This document shows, in pieces, positions 46,143-56,515 of a stretch of 64,000 nt of DNA. The notes beneath the pieces were generated by a model. The model did not search any database. It saw only the letters and a list, made by a program, of their open reading frames with translations, and was not told the origin of the DNA. Numbering within the stretch: position 1 is the first letter of the stretch; the number at the start of each line of letters is the position of its first letter. The stretch lies in the NCBI RefSeq assembly GCF_040958095.1, contig NC_091177.1, positions 329,001 to 393,000 on the forward strand, written 5' to 3'. Both the position numbers and the translations under genes were made by a program. The DNA comes from Procambarus clarkii. Its lineage: Eukaryota > Arthropoda > Malacostraca > Decapoda > Cambaridae.

Positions 46143-46400
46143 GGCTCTCTTTTGAAAAAGTATAAAGGCTCAGCTACAAGTACCTCTGGGAATTTATAAC
46201 ATCTGATGATGTAGATTTGACTAAATGTAAACTCTGTCAGCAGAACTATTCTACAAATCAAGGGACTCTACAAATCAAGGGACCCAGATTGTGGAATGAC
46301 CTTCTCAACCATGTTAAAGACTGTACCTCTCTCAACCAGTTTAAGATAAAAACGAAGCTATACCTAATAAATTCCCTGTAACCTACCTTAACCCTCTAAT
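46143..46400 (+). pseudogene. LINE ORF2 C-terminal scrap (L2-like)
   Basis: GPRLWNDLLNHVKDCTSLNQ then FKIKTKLYLINSL and a stop (46276-46380) is the usual terminal motif of CR1/L2/Jockey-type ORF2. TCTACAAATCAAGGGA is directly duplicated just upstream. The family is distinct from the minus-strand LINE to the left. Confidence 0.6.
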
Positions 46401-46404
46401 GTTA

Positions 46405-48089
46405 TTTCAAAGGATATTTCAAAGGTTCAAACAGTGTTGGACAATTTCGGAAACCTGTGTCACCATATGGGATTGGTGGTTAATGAAAACAAAACTAAGT
46501 TTGAATGTAGAAGTCGGAGCCCCATTGTTTTGAAAATAAACGATAAAAATATAGAGAGAGTTAATATATATAAATATTTAGGCATATATGTTGGATATAC
46601 CCATGAGAGTTTGGAAGCTGAGATGAACAGACTGTTGGGTCAATGTCGGAAGAGATTACAACCTCTGAAGGCTTTGGCATTCTGTGGAAAGGGAGTGGGA
46701 GTCCCTGTGCTACGAATGTTATACTTGAGTACTGTAAGATCTCTTATTGATTATGCTGCACCTGTCATTTCTTGTTTTGGTAAGGGTAGGATGGGCAAGT
46801 TGGAGAAGGTACAAAATGAAGCAATGAGAATTATCTTAGGATGCCCAAGAAATGCTATGATTGAGATAATGAGGATGGAGTTGAATCTGCAGAGTATTGG
46901 GGATAGAATTTCAGAGATAAATGTAGCCTCTGCCATTAGATTAATGAGAGGTGGGGGAGCTAATGAATTAATCCTCTCGGTTCAAAAGGTGGGAAGTAGT
47001 GAACAGTGTATGATGAAGAAGAGAGTATATATGAATAAATTATGTTATAATGTTATAAAGTATGATGTTATTACAGAGTGTGTTGCTGTGCCCAAGAGAA
47101 AATTTACACCACCATGGGAGGATTGTAATGTAGATGTAGTAATTACTCCCTTGCATAAGAAAAAAAGTATGTATGAAATAGGAGAGCTGAGGGCAACATA
47201 TGATTGTATAATTAGAAAACTGCCTACGGAAAACACTCTACATGTATATTGTGATGGGTCAGTAGCTAGGGATGGGAAGGCAGGATGTGGAGTCTTGATC
47301 AGGGAGTACACTGACATCGGCACTGTAGATACTGTTATTGGACGCCTCTTAACTGACAATGTCTCTTCAACGCAGGCTGAACTCCAAGGAGTATTAGCAG
47401 GATTAAAGGAAGTAGTCAAATGTGGTAAAAATGCTTGCTTCTTTATTGACAGCAGAGGAGCGTTAGAGTCTTTAAATAACAGACGCACAGTATATCAGAA
47501 TATTGTGATAGAGTGTAGAGAGAATGTTAAGAGACTAGAAAAAACTGGGTATAAAGTAAGATTCATGTGGATCCCTTCACATGTGGGAATACTGTTGAAT
47601 GAGGTTGTTGATGACATAGCGAAGAGAGCCACTGAAAAAACTCTTGTTGATGTTGTATGTCAGTTAACCTTGAAACAAATAAAAACAAGACTCAAGGTGA
47701 TCCAAGAGGGTGAAGAAATGATAAAGAGAATGGCAATGGTGGACAGTAGTAACACACTTAAGAATTATTCAATAATAAATACAAATTCGTCCTTCACTTA
47801 TGGTAAAGGAAAATCTACTTGGAAGGATTCAATTTACATGAGATTACGATTAGGATATAAATATATCTGGCAATACGGTGTTGATGTCAGTGAAAAAGAT
47901 AAGGAGTGTAAATTATGTAGTATGCCGCACGCCCACACCTTAGAACATTATGTATTAGAGTGTCACCTTATTGAAAAATATAGAAATAAGGAAATAAATA
48001 GTGTACCACATCAAATTGTTTGGATGTGTGATAATGGTATAATAGACAGTATACTTAGGAGCTACAAGAATTTTGCCCCAAGAATGTAA
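46405..48089 (+). CDS. LINE ORF2 C-terminal protein: RT end, RNase H, zinc finger (5'-truncated)
   Basis: The open frame runs without a stop from about 46405; a GTG lies at 46434 and there is no natural ATG start. It begins just after where the YADD motif should be: VVNENKTKFECRS, INIYKYLGIYVG-type, VRSLIDYAAPVISC, LEKVQNEAMRIILG. An RNase H domain follows (VYCDGSVARDGKAGCG, TQAELQGVLAGL, FIDSRGALESL, FMWIPSHVGILLNEVVDDIA), with all four acidic residues present. A CKLCSMPHAHTLEHYVLEC finger closes it. The architecture is I-superfamily but clearly different in sequence and base composition (A/T-rich) from the C/T-rich element at 4923. About 550 codons are undamaged, implying a young 5'-truncated insertion. 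Confidence 0.88.
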
Positions 48090-48290
48090 CAATTATATGC
48101 TGTACTTGCTGTATGCAATGTTAAATGGGATTCTTGTACTGTTATATGTCTATTTGTACTCACTGAATTTGTGCGCCCCTTGAGGGACTTGAAGTAGAGG
48201 GGGGGTAGAAATAGCCTAAGCTACTCTATCCCTTTGAGATGTATTTATTGCTTATCTCAATAAACATACTTGAACTTGAACTTGAACTTG
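48090..48290 (+). mobile_element. 3' UTR and (TTGAAC)n tail of the LINE at 46405
   Basis: The 3' UTR ends with TCTCAATAAACATACTTGAA and about three and a half TTGAAC hexamers (48269-48290). A hexameric tail of this type is a LINE 3'-end hallmark and sets the right boundary. Confidence 0.8.
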
Positions 48291-48533
48291 CCAGCCAGGT
48301 GGAGATCACAGGCTGTACAATATACTGATAAATTATGTAATTCACAGAGATACGTTGATAAATATTAATGTTTTATATTTTATTAAAAATACAGATATAT
48401 ACTTTGTTTCATACGTTAAATGTAACAATATTTCAGTATATATTATATAAGCATAGTATATATAATTCAGTATATACAATATATAATAAGAGTGTCAGAC
48501 CACGGAGGAAGAATTGAAACAGGAATTTCCTTT

Positions 48534-48606
48534 AGTACTTTCTTATATTAATACATCTTCAGAACGAACCATTCCTTCTGAAGATGTATTAATATACGAA
48601 AGTACT
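48534..48606. repeat. 31-bp inverted repeat (hairpin)
   Basis: Arms 48534-48564 and 48576-48606 are reverse complements with a single mismatch, separated by 11 nt. The arm core is ATTAATACATCTTCAGAA. It may be a foldback end of a DNA element or a folded transcript segment. No function is assigned. Confidence 0.85.
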
Positions 48607-48711
48607 TAGAGCATTCTATTGTGGTTTTAATATTGAACAATTATACATATACGAAACAGACAAATCTGGTGTCCGAAATAGTAAAAATATTAGTGTGCGA
48701 GGTGATCAATG

Positions 48712-48848
48712 TAAGGGGGATATTGGGTGTGCCTCGTATCCCCTACAACAACAAGAAGTTCGAGAGCGATGAGGCCGCCACCTACTAGCTTCAGGATGTC
48801 GTCGAATCTAAATCAACAATATACTACCGCCGCTACTTTCTCGGAAAC
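48712..48848 (+). pseudogene. Possible conserved host exon with an in-frame stop and a splice donor
   Basis: One frame reads GVPRIPYNNKKFESDEAATY, then TAG (48786-48788), then LQDVVESKSTIYYRRYFLGN, directly followed by AACGTAAGT, a near-consensus 5' splice site at 48849. The YYRRYFLGN end recalls the start of Rap-GAP-type GTPase-activating domains, but I cannot verify this. The alternative frame is also open. No clear polypyrimidine/AG acceptor precedes it. It could be a pseudo-exon, a sequencing error in a real exon, or chance. Confidence 0.3.
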
Positions 48849-48879
48849 GTAAGTACCTGCCGCTTTACTTTTCTCACCC

Positions 48880-49095
48880 TGCCTAGCCTGGCCTGGCCTG
48901 ACCTGGCCTAGCCAGACCTGACCAGACCTGACCTGACCAGACCTGACCTGACCTGACCAGACCTGACCTGACCAGACCTGACCTGACCAGACCTGACCTG
49001 ACCTGACCTGACCTGACCTGACCAGACCTGACCTGGCCTAGCCTTACCTAGCCTAGTCTGGCCTGGCCTAGTCTGACCTGACCAGGCCTAGCCTT
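48880..49095. repeat. 5-bp-based minisatellite (CCTGA / CCTGG / CCAGA)
   Basis: About 43 pentamers in higher units such as GACCTGACCAGACCTGACCT; the flanks are richer in GCCTA and GCCTG. Confidence 0.93.
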
Positions 49096-49697
49096 ACCCA
49101 ACACTAATCACCACACGTGACAGCCCAAACGAATCGCAAATAAGTACACGTAACAAGTCATATGCCCGGACACTTTCACCTTGGGGACTGAGTGGTAACT
49201 ATTGTATAGAAGAGCCGGCTCCCTGAGAGTGGTAAGAGGGCGTGATAAGAGGCTAACGTGTGGTCTTGAAGGAAGTCGATAAAGCAGACAATTTTCAAAA
49301 GGAAGGGCAGCATAACGAGCAGACAGGAATGGACAGACAGTCGGTTATCCCATAATGTGTAATACGCCCCGCACAGCATGGGTGGAGTGGGGGGGGGGGG
49401 TTGTAGCAGGGCACAGTATGGTGATGGTGCGGGTGAAGTACACACCCACTGAATTCCTGCCATCAATAATTGTTTTCATAACCATTAGAACAATGGCATC
49501 CCTCCAGCCACCATCCTTCCACTGACCCCCTCCTCTGGTCCTCCACCTCAGACAATAACCCCCTACATCCCCTCTCCCTTCCAGACATCAGCATGTCAAA
49601 ATCAGTACCATAATGTGTTTAAACTATTTAAACTAAGTCATTGTGTATCTCAAGGTATCTTAATTCATTTGAAAGTGTACATGTGCATTCGTTCATA
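49096..49697. other. Unassigned 0.6-kb region
   Basis: No gene or repeat recognised apart from a short G run near 49390-49400. Confidence 0.4.
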
Positions 49698-49866
49698 TAC
49701 TCGCCTAATTGTGCTTGCTGGGGTTGAGCTCTGGCTCTTTAGTTCCACCTCTCAACCGTCAATCAACAGGTGTACAGGTTTCTGAGCCTATTGGGCTCTA
49801 TCATATCTACACTTGAACCTGTGTATGGAGTCAGCCTCCACCACATCACTTACTAATGCATTCCAT
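49698..49866 (-). mobile_element. 3' end of a CR1-like LINE (same family as 11189-11620), minus strand
   Basis: Reverse-complement match to 11455-11620: GCATTAGTAAGTGATGTGGT, AGGCTGACTCCATACACAGG, AGCCCAATAGGCTCAGAAAC, TTGATTGACGGTTGAGAGGT, CCAGAGCTCAACCCCAGCAA, and AATTAGGCGAGTATATG. Only the ORF2 end and 3' UTR are present. Confidence 0.85.
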
Positions 49867-50558
49867 TAGATATAATCATATATGATTACACATAATCATA
49901 ATCATTCCATACACATAATCATATATGTGTACGTCAACGTATACATACATGCGTATATATACCTCATATTAAAATACTGATAAACGAATGACCATGAACA
50001 AATTAATTTATAATTGTAGCATTATATATAATTTTAATAGACTAATTACGTGTTTATACATTTGAATGGTCCAGACAGGTGGCCAGCCTTGGACATATAC
50101 ACTTCTGGTAGGCACAATGACCTCATGTTAGACCCTTGATAGATTATGTGAGAGAGAGAGAGAGAGCTGGGGCAGGGAGGTGCGTGCCCCAGGGAGATAA
50201 TCCATGCCCATGCCCCGCCTCGAGGTCAGTTCTCGAGTCACACCAAGAATAACAATCGAGCAAGTTGTCCTGACCAGGATGTGGCATATTAGGGAGGGTT
50301 GAGGAATAGGAAGCCTGTCTGATAGGGCTCTTGGCAAGCAGCTCTCTCTCAGTCTACCTATCTATATGGAAGATATGTATCTAGGCCCTCCTCCCCCCTG
50401 CCTATTCTCTCTCCCCCACCTTTCTTCCTTCATTTCCTCCCTCCTTCCCTCCCCCTCACTGGTGAGAGAGTAGGAGTGTGAGAGTGGTTAGAGAACTCGT
50501 AGTTCTCACGCTCGTGAAATTGTCTGCGACCCTGGAGGAGTAGAGCGGAGGGTAGGGG
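49867..50558. other. Unassigned AT-rich then CT-rich sequence
   Basis: Contains a short GA microsatellite at 50150-50165. No gene recognised. Confidence 0.4.
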
Positions 50559-50815
50559 GGTGAAAGTAGGTGACGATGGAGGAGTAGAGGGGAGCATTAT
50601 ATGCAGTGAACGTAGGTGTCTATGGAAGAGTACATCATAGAGGAGGGTGAAAGGAAGGTGACGATGGAGGAGGAGAAGGGAGGGGTGTGAAGGTAGGTGA
50701 TGATGGAGGAGTAGAGGGGAGGAGGGGGGCAAAGGTAGGTGTCTATGGAAGAGTACATCATAGAGGGGGGTGAAGGTAGGTGGCGATGGAGTAGAGCAAA
50801 AGGGTTGGGGGTTGA
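50559..50815. repeat. Irregular tandem repeat, about 55-125-bp period
   Basis: GTGTCTATGGAAGAGTACAT with CATAGAG occurs at 50608 and 50730; GAAGGTAGGTGACGATGGAG / GGAGTAGAGGGGAG-type segments recur four to five times. Purine-rich; no coding sense. Confidence 0.75.
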
Positions 50816-51127
50816 AAGTAATCCTGAGTTTAATTTTTTAGTTATATATAGTGACACCTCGGCTTACGAATGAATATTTATGAACTTTTCGGGTTACGAG
50901 CCTAATTTCTTCGAAAAATTTGAATCGGGTTACAAACTTTGCCTCGGGAAAGGAGTTTGTTGATATACGTATGGGCTGACCTAGCGCGTGGTGGCATGGT
51001 GATCGCGCCTCAGTTTACCAGTGTCTCCTGCCTAGTAAGTATCGCGCCTGAATTCTTTGTAAAGCATTACATTTGTTTTGGGATTTTTGGCTATTTGAAC
51101 ATAAAATTTGTTATGATATATCTTGCC

Positions 51128-51535
51128 ATGAGTCCCAAGAAAGCCAGTGGTAAGGTTCAAGCCAAGAAAACACATGTGAGAATGACCATAGAGGAAAAAC
51201 AAGAGAGCATTCATAAACATCAAAATGGTGCACAGGTTGTTGAACTAGCTAGGCAGTACAACAAATCTATGTCAACAATATGCACTGTACTTGCTAAGAA
51301 AAAGGACATTATGAGCATTAAAGTGGCAAAAGGCATATCAACAATCCCGAAACAAAAAACACAAACACTTGAGGATGTTAAAAAGTTTTTATTAATTTGG
51401 ATACACAACAAGGAGTTAGCAGGTGATAGCATTTCAGAGGCCATCATTTGTGACAAACCAAGGCATTTGCATGAAGACCTTTTAAAGAAAACCCCTGGAA
51501 CGAGGGGGGGGGGGGAAAAGATGACTCAAGTTTGA
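51128..51535 (+). pseudogene. Tigger-like transposase N-terminal fragment (copy A)
   Basis: An ATG-initiated frame reads MSPKKASGKVQAKKTHVRMT, the CENP-B-type N-terminal helix-turn-helix (IEEKQESIHKHQNGAQVVEL, QYNKSMSTICTVL) and the start of the second HTH (TLEDVKKFLLIWIHNKELAG, HLHEDLLKKTPGTRG). It then loses homology after a G run. It corresponds to residues 1-124 of the intact transposase encoded at 51924-53735; the second half of the second HTH and the DDE domain are missing. Confidence 0.88.
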
Positions 51536-51655
51536 AAATGTGAAAAGTTTGTGTGACAATAGAGCCTCGTGGAAAACTTTTGCTGTGGTCATTACCTGGT
51601 GGAATGCACCCAGGATGGAGTATTAGGGCTATACATCTTTTAAATCATAAAAGTA

Positions 51656-54048
51656 CAGGCATACCTCAGAATGCGAGTTTAATCCGTTCCTGGAGACGCC
51701 TCGCCTTCCGAAAACTCTCATTCCGAAGTTAATTTCCCCATAAGAAATAAAGGGAAATGAATTAATCCGTTCCTGACTACCCCAAAAACCCCACATCAAA
51801 CTAAATTTTTATACCTAATTCATCTAAATAAACCTACAAAAGTATGTTCCAGTTATTACTTACCTTACTGTCGAGTGCTGTAGGCGTATGGAAGATGGTG
51901 AGGAGGGGGGAGGAGGAGAGGAGTTAGTGTTTGGAAGGGGAGTCCCCTTCCATAATCACATCAGGCAGTGAGGACCTTTCTGGTGTGCTCTCCCTGGGAC
52001 GTTTAACCTGAGTGCCACTAGGTCCTGGTTGAGGTTCACTGCTCGATTTCTTCACCAAATATTTGTCCATGAAAGCTTGCTTTTCCCTTCTTCGCAAGCT
52101 CTCTCTGTAGTAAGGCATCACACTGTCATTGAAAAGATTAAGACAACGGCCTACTACAGTTTTGTCTGGGTGAGTGTGTTCAATAGTTGTTTGAATCTCT
52201 TCCCACATCTGACACACCTTCTTCATTACTGCAGAAGGGACATTCGCTGGTGCTGTTGCCACCACCTCCTCCTCCACTGCAGAATCATTCGCTGCTGTGT
52301 TGGCTTCCTGTTCCTGTTGAAGGGCTAGGAGTTCTTCGGTGGTCAGTTCTTCGTTGTGTTCTTCCACCAACTCCTCCACATCATCACCATCCAATTCCAA
52401 GCCCATTTTCTGGCCTAGACTAACAATTTCCTCAACAATAGGCGCATCATTTATAGGCTCAAACCCCTCAAAGTCTAGTTCTCTCACACCTTCAGGCCAC
52501 AATTTTCTCCAGCCAGAGATCAGGGTTCTTTGAGTCACTTCTTGCCAGGCTTTGTCAACGAGTTTTAAAGCACTAAAAATGTTAAAATGCTCTCTCCAGA
52601 ACTCTTTGAGGGTGAGGTTTGTGGCTTCAGTCACTTCAAAACATTTCCGGAAAAGTGCCCTTTCATACAGTTTCTTAAAATTCGCTATGATTTTCTGGTC
52701 CATAGGCTGAATTAGAGGAGTGGTGTTAGGAGGAAGGAATTTAACTGTGAGGAATTTATTGCATTGAGGCATCAAATCATCTTCCAAGCCTGGAGGATGA
52801 GCAGGAGCATTGTCAAGGAGAAGCACGGCTCTGAGTGGCAATTGTTTCTCCTGCAGATATTTTTCTATGGCAGGGCACAGCACTTCATTCACCCACTCCG
52901 AAAAAATAAACCTAGTCACCCATGCTTTTTTATTAGACTTCCACATCACAGACAAACGGGTTTTCTGCACATTATACTGTTTGAAAACCCTTGGATTTTC
53001 AGAATGATACACTAGCAAGGGTTTAATTTTTAAATCGCCACTCGCATTTGAACACAGCACAAGCGTAAACCTATCTTTCATAGGCTTGTGTCCAGGCAAG
53101 GATTTTTCCTCCTTGGTAATGTATGTCCTCTTAGGCATTCTTTTCCAAAACAGTCCTGTTTCGTCACAATTAAACACTTGTTGCGGTAGGTATCCCTCAG
53201 CCTCTGCAAACTCTTTAAATTCGTCAATAAATCGTCCAGCGGCTGGTTTGTCTGAGCTGGCTGCCTCCCCATGCCTTGTAACACTATGGATACCACTTCT
53301 CTTTCTAAATTTTTCAAACCAGCCCCTGCTTGCCTTAAACTCTTTCTTTTCTGCATCACTCGTTGCAGGGGTCTTCTTTAGAAGGTCTTCGTGCAACACC
53401 CTGGCTTTCTCAGAAATAATGGCCTCCGAAACACTATCACCCCTCAACTCCTTGTCGTGTATCCAAATTAATAACAACTTTTCCACTTCTTCAAGTATTT
53501 GTGGTCTTTGTGTCGTTAATGTTCTTACTCCTTTTGCCACATTAGCACTCATAATCTTATTTTTCTTCTTAAGTATAGTGCATATTGTTGATGTCGCTTT
53601 GTTGTACTGCCTACAAAGATCAACAACACGTGTACCGTTCTCATGCTTTCGAATGATCTCTTGTTTCTCCTCTATTGTCATCCTCACATGAGCTTTCTGG
53701 CCTTTATCCTTACCACTGGCTTTCTTGGGACTCATGGTGAGATATATAATAACAAATTGTATAGACAAATCACCAAAAATCCAACAAAACACTGAAAATT
53801 CACGACAAGAATTGATGTGGGGGTAGTCACTGCGCGCGAGACAATGGTGAACTGAGGGGCAGCGGGGCAGAGGGGCGACGATCGCCGAACGACCACGCGC
53901 TAGGTCGGCTGTACGCGTATCAACAAACTCGCGTTCAAACTCGACTCCCGAAGTAACCATCGCCTTCCGAGACAAATTTTTGGAGTAAATACACCTCGCC
54001 TTCCGAAAATCTCGCATACAGGGACAATCGCATTCCGAGGTACCACTG
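51656..54048 (-). mobile_element. Complete pogo/Tigger DNA transposon (2.39 kb)
   Basis: It has a TA target duplication (51654-51655 and 54049-54050). The terminal inverted repeats are CAGGCATACCTCAGAATGCG on the left and CAGTGGTACCTCGGAATGCG on the complement of the right end; both resemble Tigger-family ends. A subterminal CGCCTTCCGAAAA block also occurs near both ends. It encodes one intact transposase on the minus strand. The paralogous uninterrupted site at about 55695-55712 shows the pre-insertion state, so the insertion post-dates the local tandem duplication or affected only copy A. Confidence 0.93.
51924..53735 (-). CDS. Tigger/pogo-family transposase (603 aa)
   Basis: Cut-and-paste transposase of the Tc1/mariner superfamily, pogo/Tigger group. 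The start is chosen at MSPKKASGK (ATG complement at 53733-53735) because it matches the truncated copies; the frame is open a further 127 codons upstream, beyond the TIR, and that extension is not expected to be used. Domains: CENP-B-type HTH about 15-65, second HTH about 75-145 (WIHDKELRGD, SRGWFEKFRKRSGI), DDE domain about 185-400. Catalytic acidic residues are all present: D191 (FNCDETGLFWK), D308 (LLLDNAPAHP), D346 (LIQPMDQK). The C-terminus is acidic (EEVVAT region, DDVEELVEEHNEE). No stops or frameshifts, so the protein may still be functional. A domesticated gene is unlikely because the TIRs and TA duplication remain. Confidence 0.93.
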   Translation of the reverse strand: MSPKKASGKDKGQKAHVRMTIEEKQEIIRKHENGTRVVDLCRQYNKATSTICTILKKKNKIMSANVAKGVRTLTTQRPQILEEVEKLLLIWIHDKELRGDSVSEAIISEKARVLHEDLLKKTPATSDAEKKEFKASRGWFEKFRKRSGIHSVTRHGEAASSDKPAAGRFIDEFKEFAEAEGYLPQQVFNCDETGLFWKRMPKRTYITKEEKSLPGHKPMKDRFTLVLCSNASGDLKIKPLLVYHSENPRVFKQYNVQKTRLSVMWKSNKKAWVTRFIFSEWVNEVLCPAIEKYLQEKQLPLRAVLLLDNAPAHPPGLEDDLMPQCNKFLTVKFLPPNTTPLIQPMDQKIIANFKKLYERALFRKCFEVTEATNLTLKEFWREHFNIFSALKLVDKAWQEVTQRTLISGWRKLWPEGVRELDFEGFEPINDAPIVEEIVSLGQKMGLELDGDDVEELVEEHNEELTTEELLALQQEQEANTAANDSAVEEEVVATAPANVPSAVMKKVCQMWEEIQTTIEHTHPDKTVVGRCLNLFNDSVMPYYRESLRRREKQAFMDKYLVKKSSSEPQPGPSGTQVKRPRESTPERSSLPDVIMEGDSPSKH

Positions 54049-54489
54049 TAATAAACATTTCCCATCAACCTTACAAACAATATTAACCTATTTTCATGTA
54101 TTTCCCCCATGTGCATTTTAACAAAGTTGCTAAATTGCCTTTATCATTCTGTAAAATTTCAATTACAGTACTGTATGTATAATTTTGTTAGTATTAATGG
54201 ACTGAATATTCTGAAATTGCTATTTACAATTTCAGATTCATAGGTGGTCTGGACACCCAATTTGGTCAGACAGGTGAAGAGAGCATTTAGGATAGTTCGA
54301 AGAGATGAAGATGGTCGCAATTGTGTTCGAAGAGGCAAACGCCCCCCTTTGCTCCTGACATTATGTTCAACCATTGACCTCTGCACACCTAACACAAGGT
54401 AGGTTGAAAACTCCTCCTTCATGTCATTGGTACATTAGCCAGAAACTCAGGGCTCATGTAGGAATGTCCCTAAAAAAAAAAAAAGTGGC

Positions 54490-54870
54490 CCCAACAATGC
54501 ATCCTCCAAGTCTGGAGGATGAGCAGGAGCATTGTCGAGAAGCAGGACCTTGAGTGTCAAACTTTTCTCTTGCAGATATTTTTTGATGGCAGGGCAAACC
54601 ACTCCACATCACAGTTTTTCTGCACGTTATATATTTTTTAAAACTCTTGGATTTTCGGAATGATACACGAGCAAGGGTTTAATTTTCAAATCGCCACACA
54701 GCACAAGAGTTAGCCTATCCTGACACAAGTTAGCCCAAGTTAGCTTGTGTCCGGGCAGTGACGTCTCCTCTTGGGTAATGTATGTCCTCTTCGGCAATTT
54801 TTTCCAGAATAGCTATGTCTCCTCACAATTAAACACTTGTTGTGGAATGTATCCATCAATACAGCACAGT
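54490..54870 (-). pseudogene. Inverted middle fragment of a Tigger-like transposase (copy A)
   Basis: The minus strand reads degraded versions of the first DDE motif region and following segments (CEETxLFWKKLPKRTYITQE, LPGHKLTW, LKIKPLLVYHSENPRVLK, then DNAPAHPPDLEDA-like at 54500-54530). Several deletions. Orientation is opposite to the N-terminal fragment in the same copy. Confidence 0.78.
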
Positions 54871-54882
54871 GTATCTACAAAA

Positions 54883-56515
54883 TTTTAATTTTTTACTTAT
54901 ATATAGTGTCACCTCGGCTTACGAATAAATATTTATGAACTTTTCGGGTTACGAGCCTAATTTCTTCGAAAAATTTGATTCGGGTTACAAACTTTGCCTC
55001 GGGAAATGAGTTTGTTGATATGCGTATGGGCTGACCTAGCGCGTGGTGGCATGGTGATCGCACCTCAGTTTACCAGTGTCTCCTGCCTAGTAACTATCGC
55101 GCCTGAATTCTTTATAAAGCATTACATTTGTTTTGGGATTTTTGGCTATTTGAACATAAAATTTGTTATTATATATCTTGCCATGAGTCCCAAGAAAGTC
55201 AGTGGTAAGGTTCAAGCCAAGAAAACACATGTGAGAATGACCATAGAGGAAAAACAAAGAGAGCATTCATAAACGTCAAAACGGTGCACAGGTTGTTGAA
55301 CTAGCTAGGCAGTACAACAAATCTATGTCAACAATATGCACTATACTTGCTAAGAAAAAGGACATTATGAGCGTTAAAGTGGCAAAAGGCATATCAACAA
55401 TCCCGAAACAAAGAACACAAACACTTGAGGATGTTGAAAAGTTTTTATTAATTTGGATACACAACAAAGAGTTAGCAGGTGATAGCATTTCAGAGGCCAT
55501 CATTTGTGAGAAACCAAGGCATTTGCATGAAGACCTTTTAAAGAAAACCCCTGGAACGAGGGGGAAAAAGATGAATCAAGTTTGAAAATGTGAAAAGTTT
55601 GTGTGACAATAGAGCCTCGTGGAAAACTTTTGCTGTGGTCATTACTTGGTGGAATGCACCCAGGATGGAGTATCAGGGCTATACATCTTTTAAATCATAA
55701 AAGTAATAAACATTTCCCATCAACCTTACAAACCATATTAACTTATTTTCATGTATTTCCCCCATGTGCATTTTAACAAAGTTACTAAATTGCCTTTATC
55801 ATTCTGTAAAATTTCAATTACAGTATACTGTATATAATTTTGTTAGTATAAATGGACTGAATATTCTGAAATCACTATTAATTTTACAATTTCAGATTCA
55901 AAGGTGGTCTGGACACCCAATTTGGTCAGACAGGTGAAGAGAGCATTTAGGATAGTTCGAAGAGATGAAGATGGTCACAATTGTGTTTGAAGAGGCAAAC
56001 GCCCCCCTTTTTCCTGACATTATGTTCAGCCTATTGACCCCTGCACACCTAACACAAGGTAGGTTGAAAACTCCTCCTTCATGTCATTGGTTCATTAGCC
56101 AGAAACTTAGGGCCCATGCAGGAATATCCCTAAAAAAAAAAAAGTGGCCCCAACAATGCATCCTCCAAGTCTGGAGGATGAGTAGGCGCATTGTCGAGAA
56201 GCAGGCCCTTTAGTGTCAAACTTTTCTCTTGCAGATATTATTTGATGGCAGGGCAAACCACTCTACATCACAGTTTTTCTGCACGTTATATATTTTTTAA
56301 AACTCTTGGATTTTCGGAATGATACACGAGCAAGGGTTTAATTTTCAAATCGCCACACAGCACAAGAGTTAGCCTATCCTGACACAAGTTAGCCCAAGTT
56401 AGCTTGTGTCCGGGCAGTGACGTCTCCTCTTGGGTAATGTATGTCCTCTTCGGCAATTTTTTCCAGAATAGCCATGTCTCCTCACAATTAAACACTTGTT
56501 GTGGAATATATCCAT
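54883..56515 (+). mobile_element. Rearranged Tigger-like element, tandem copy B (empty site)
   Basis: A direct repeat of copy A, from TTTTAATTTTTTACTTATAT through the N-terminal transposase fragment, intervening sequence and inverted transposase middle. At 55687-55712 it runs TCATAAAAGTAATAAACATT with no insertion, exactly where copy A carries the 2.39-kb Tigger. Single-base differences are scattered throughout. Confidence 0.87.
55183..55586 (+). pseudogene. Tigger-like transposase N-terminal fragment (copy B)
   Basis: Same content as 51128-51535 but with a 1-nt insertion near 55257 (AAACAAAGAGAG versus AAACAAGAGAG) that shifts the frame. The second half continues in another frame from about 55325 (MSTICTILAKKKDIMSVKVA to LLKKTPGTRG). 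Confidence 0.87.

Larger units (their letters stand above)
50829..54882 (+). mobile_element. Rearranged Tigger-like element, tandem copy A (split by an intact Tigger)
   Basis: It comprises 50829-51655 and 54049-54882 and is homologous along its whole length to copy B (54883-56515). It starts with a TIR-like segment (GTGACACCTCGGCTTACGAA), continues with the N-terminal transposase part on the plus strand, about 500 bp of non-coding sequence, and an inverted middle piece of a transposase (54490-54870, minus strand). Without the 2.39-kb insertion the copy is about 1.66 kb. Confidence 0.85.

Noticed and set aside
46434-46436. GTG as a genuine start of the 551-residue LINE protein
   Set aside because: The frame is open further upstream and the protein begins in mid-RT; the 5' part is missing by truncation.
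53736-54116. N-terminal extension of the Tigger transposase (extra 127 residues)
   Set aside because: It crosses the TIR and leaves the element. The truncated relatives start at MSPKK, so the internal ATG is preferred.
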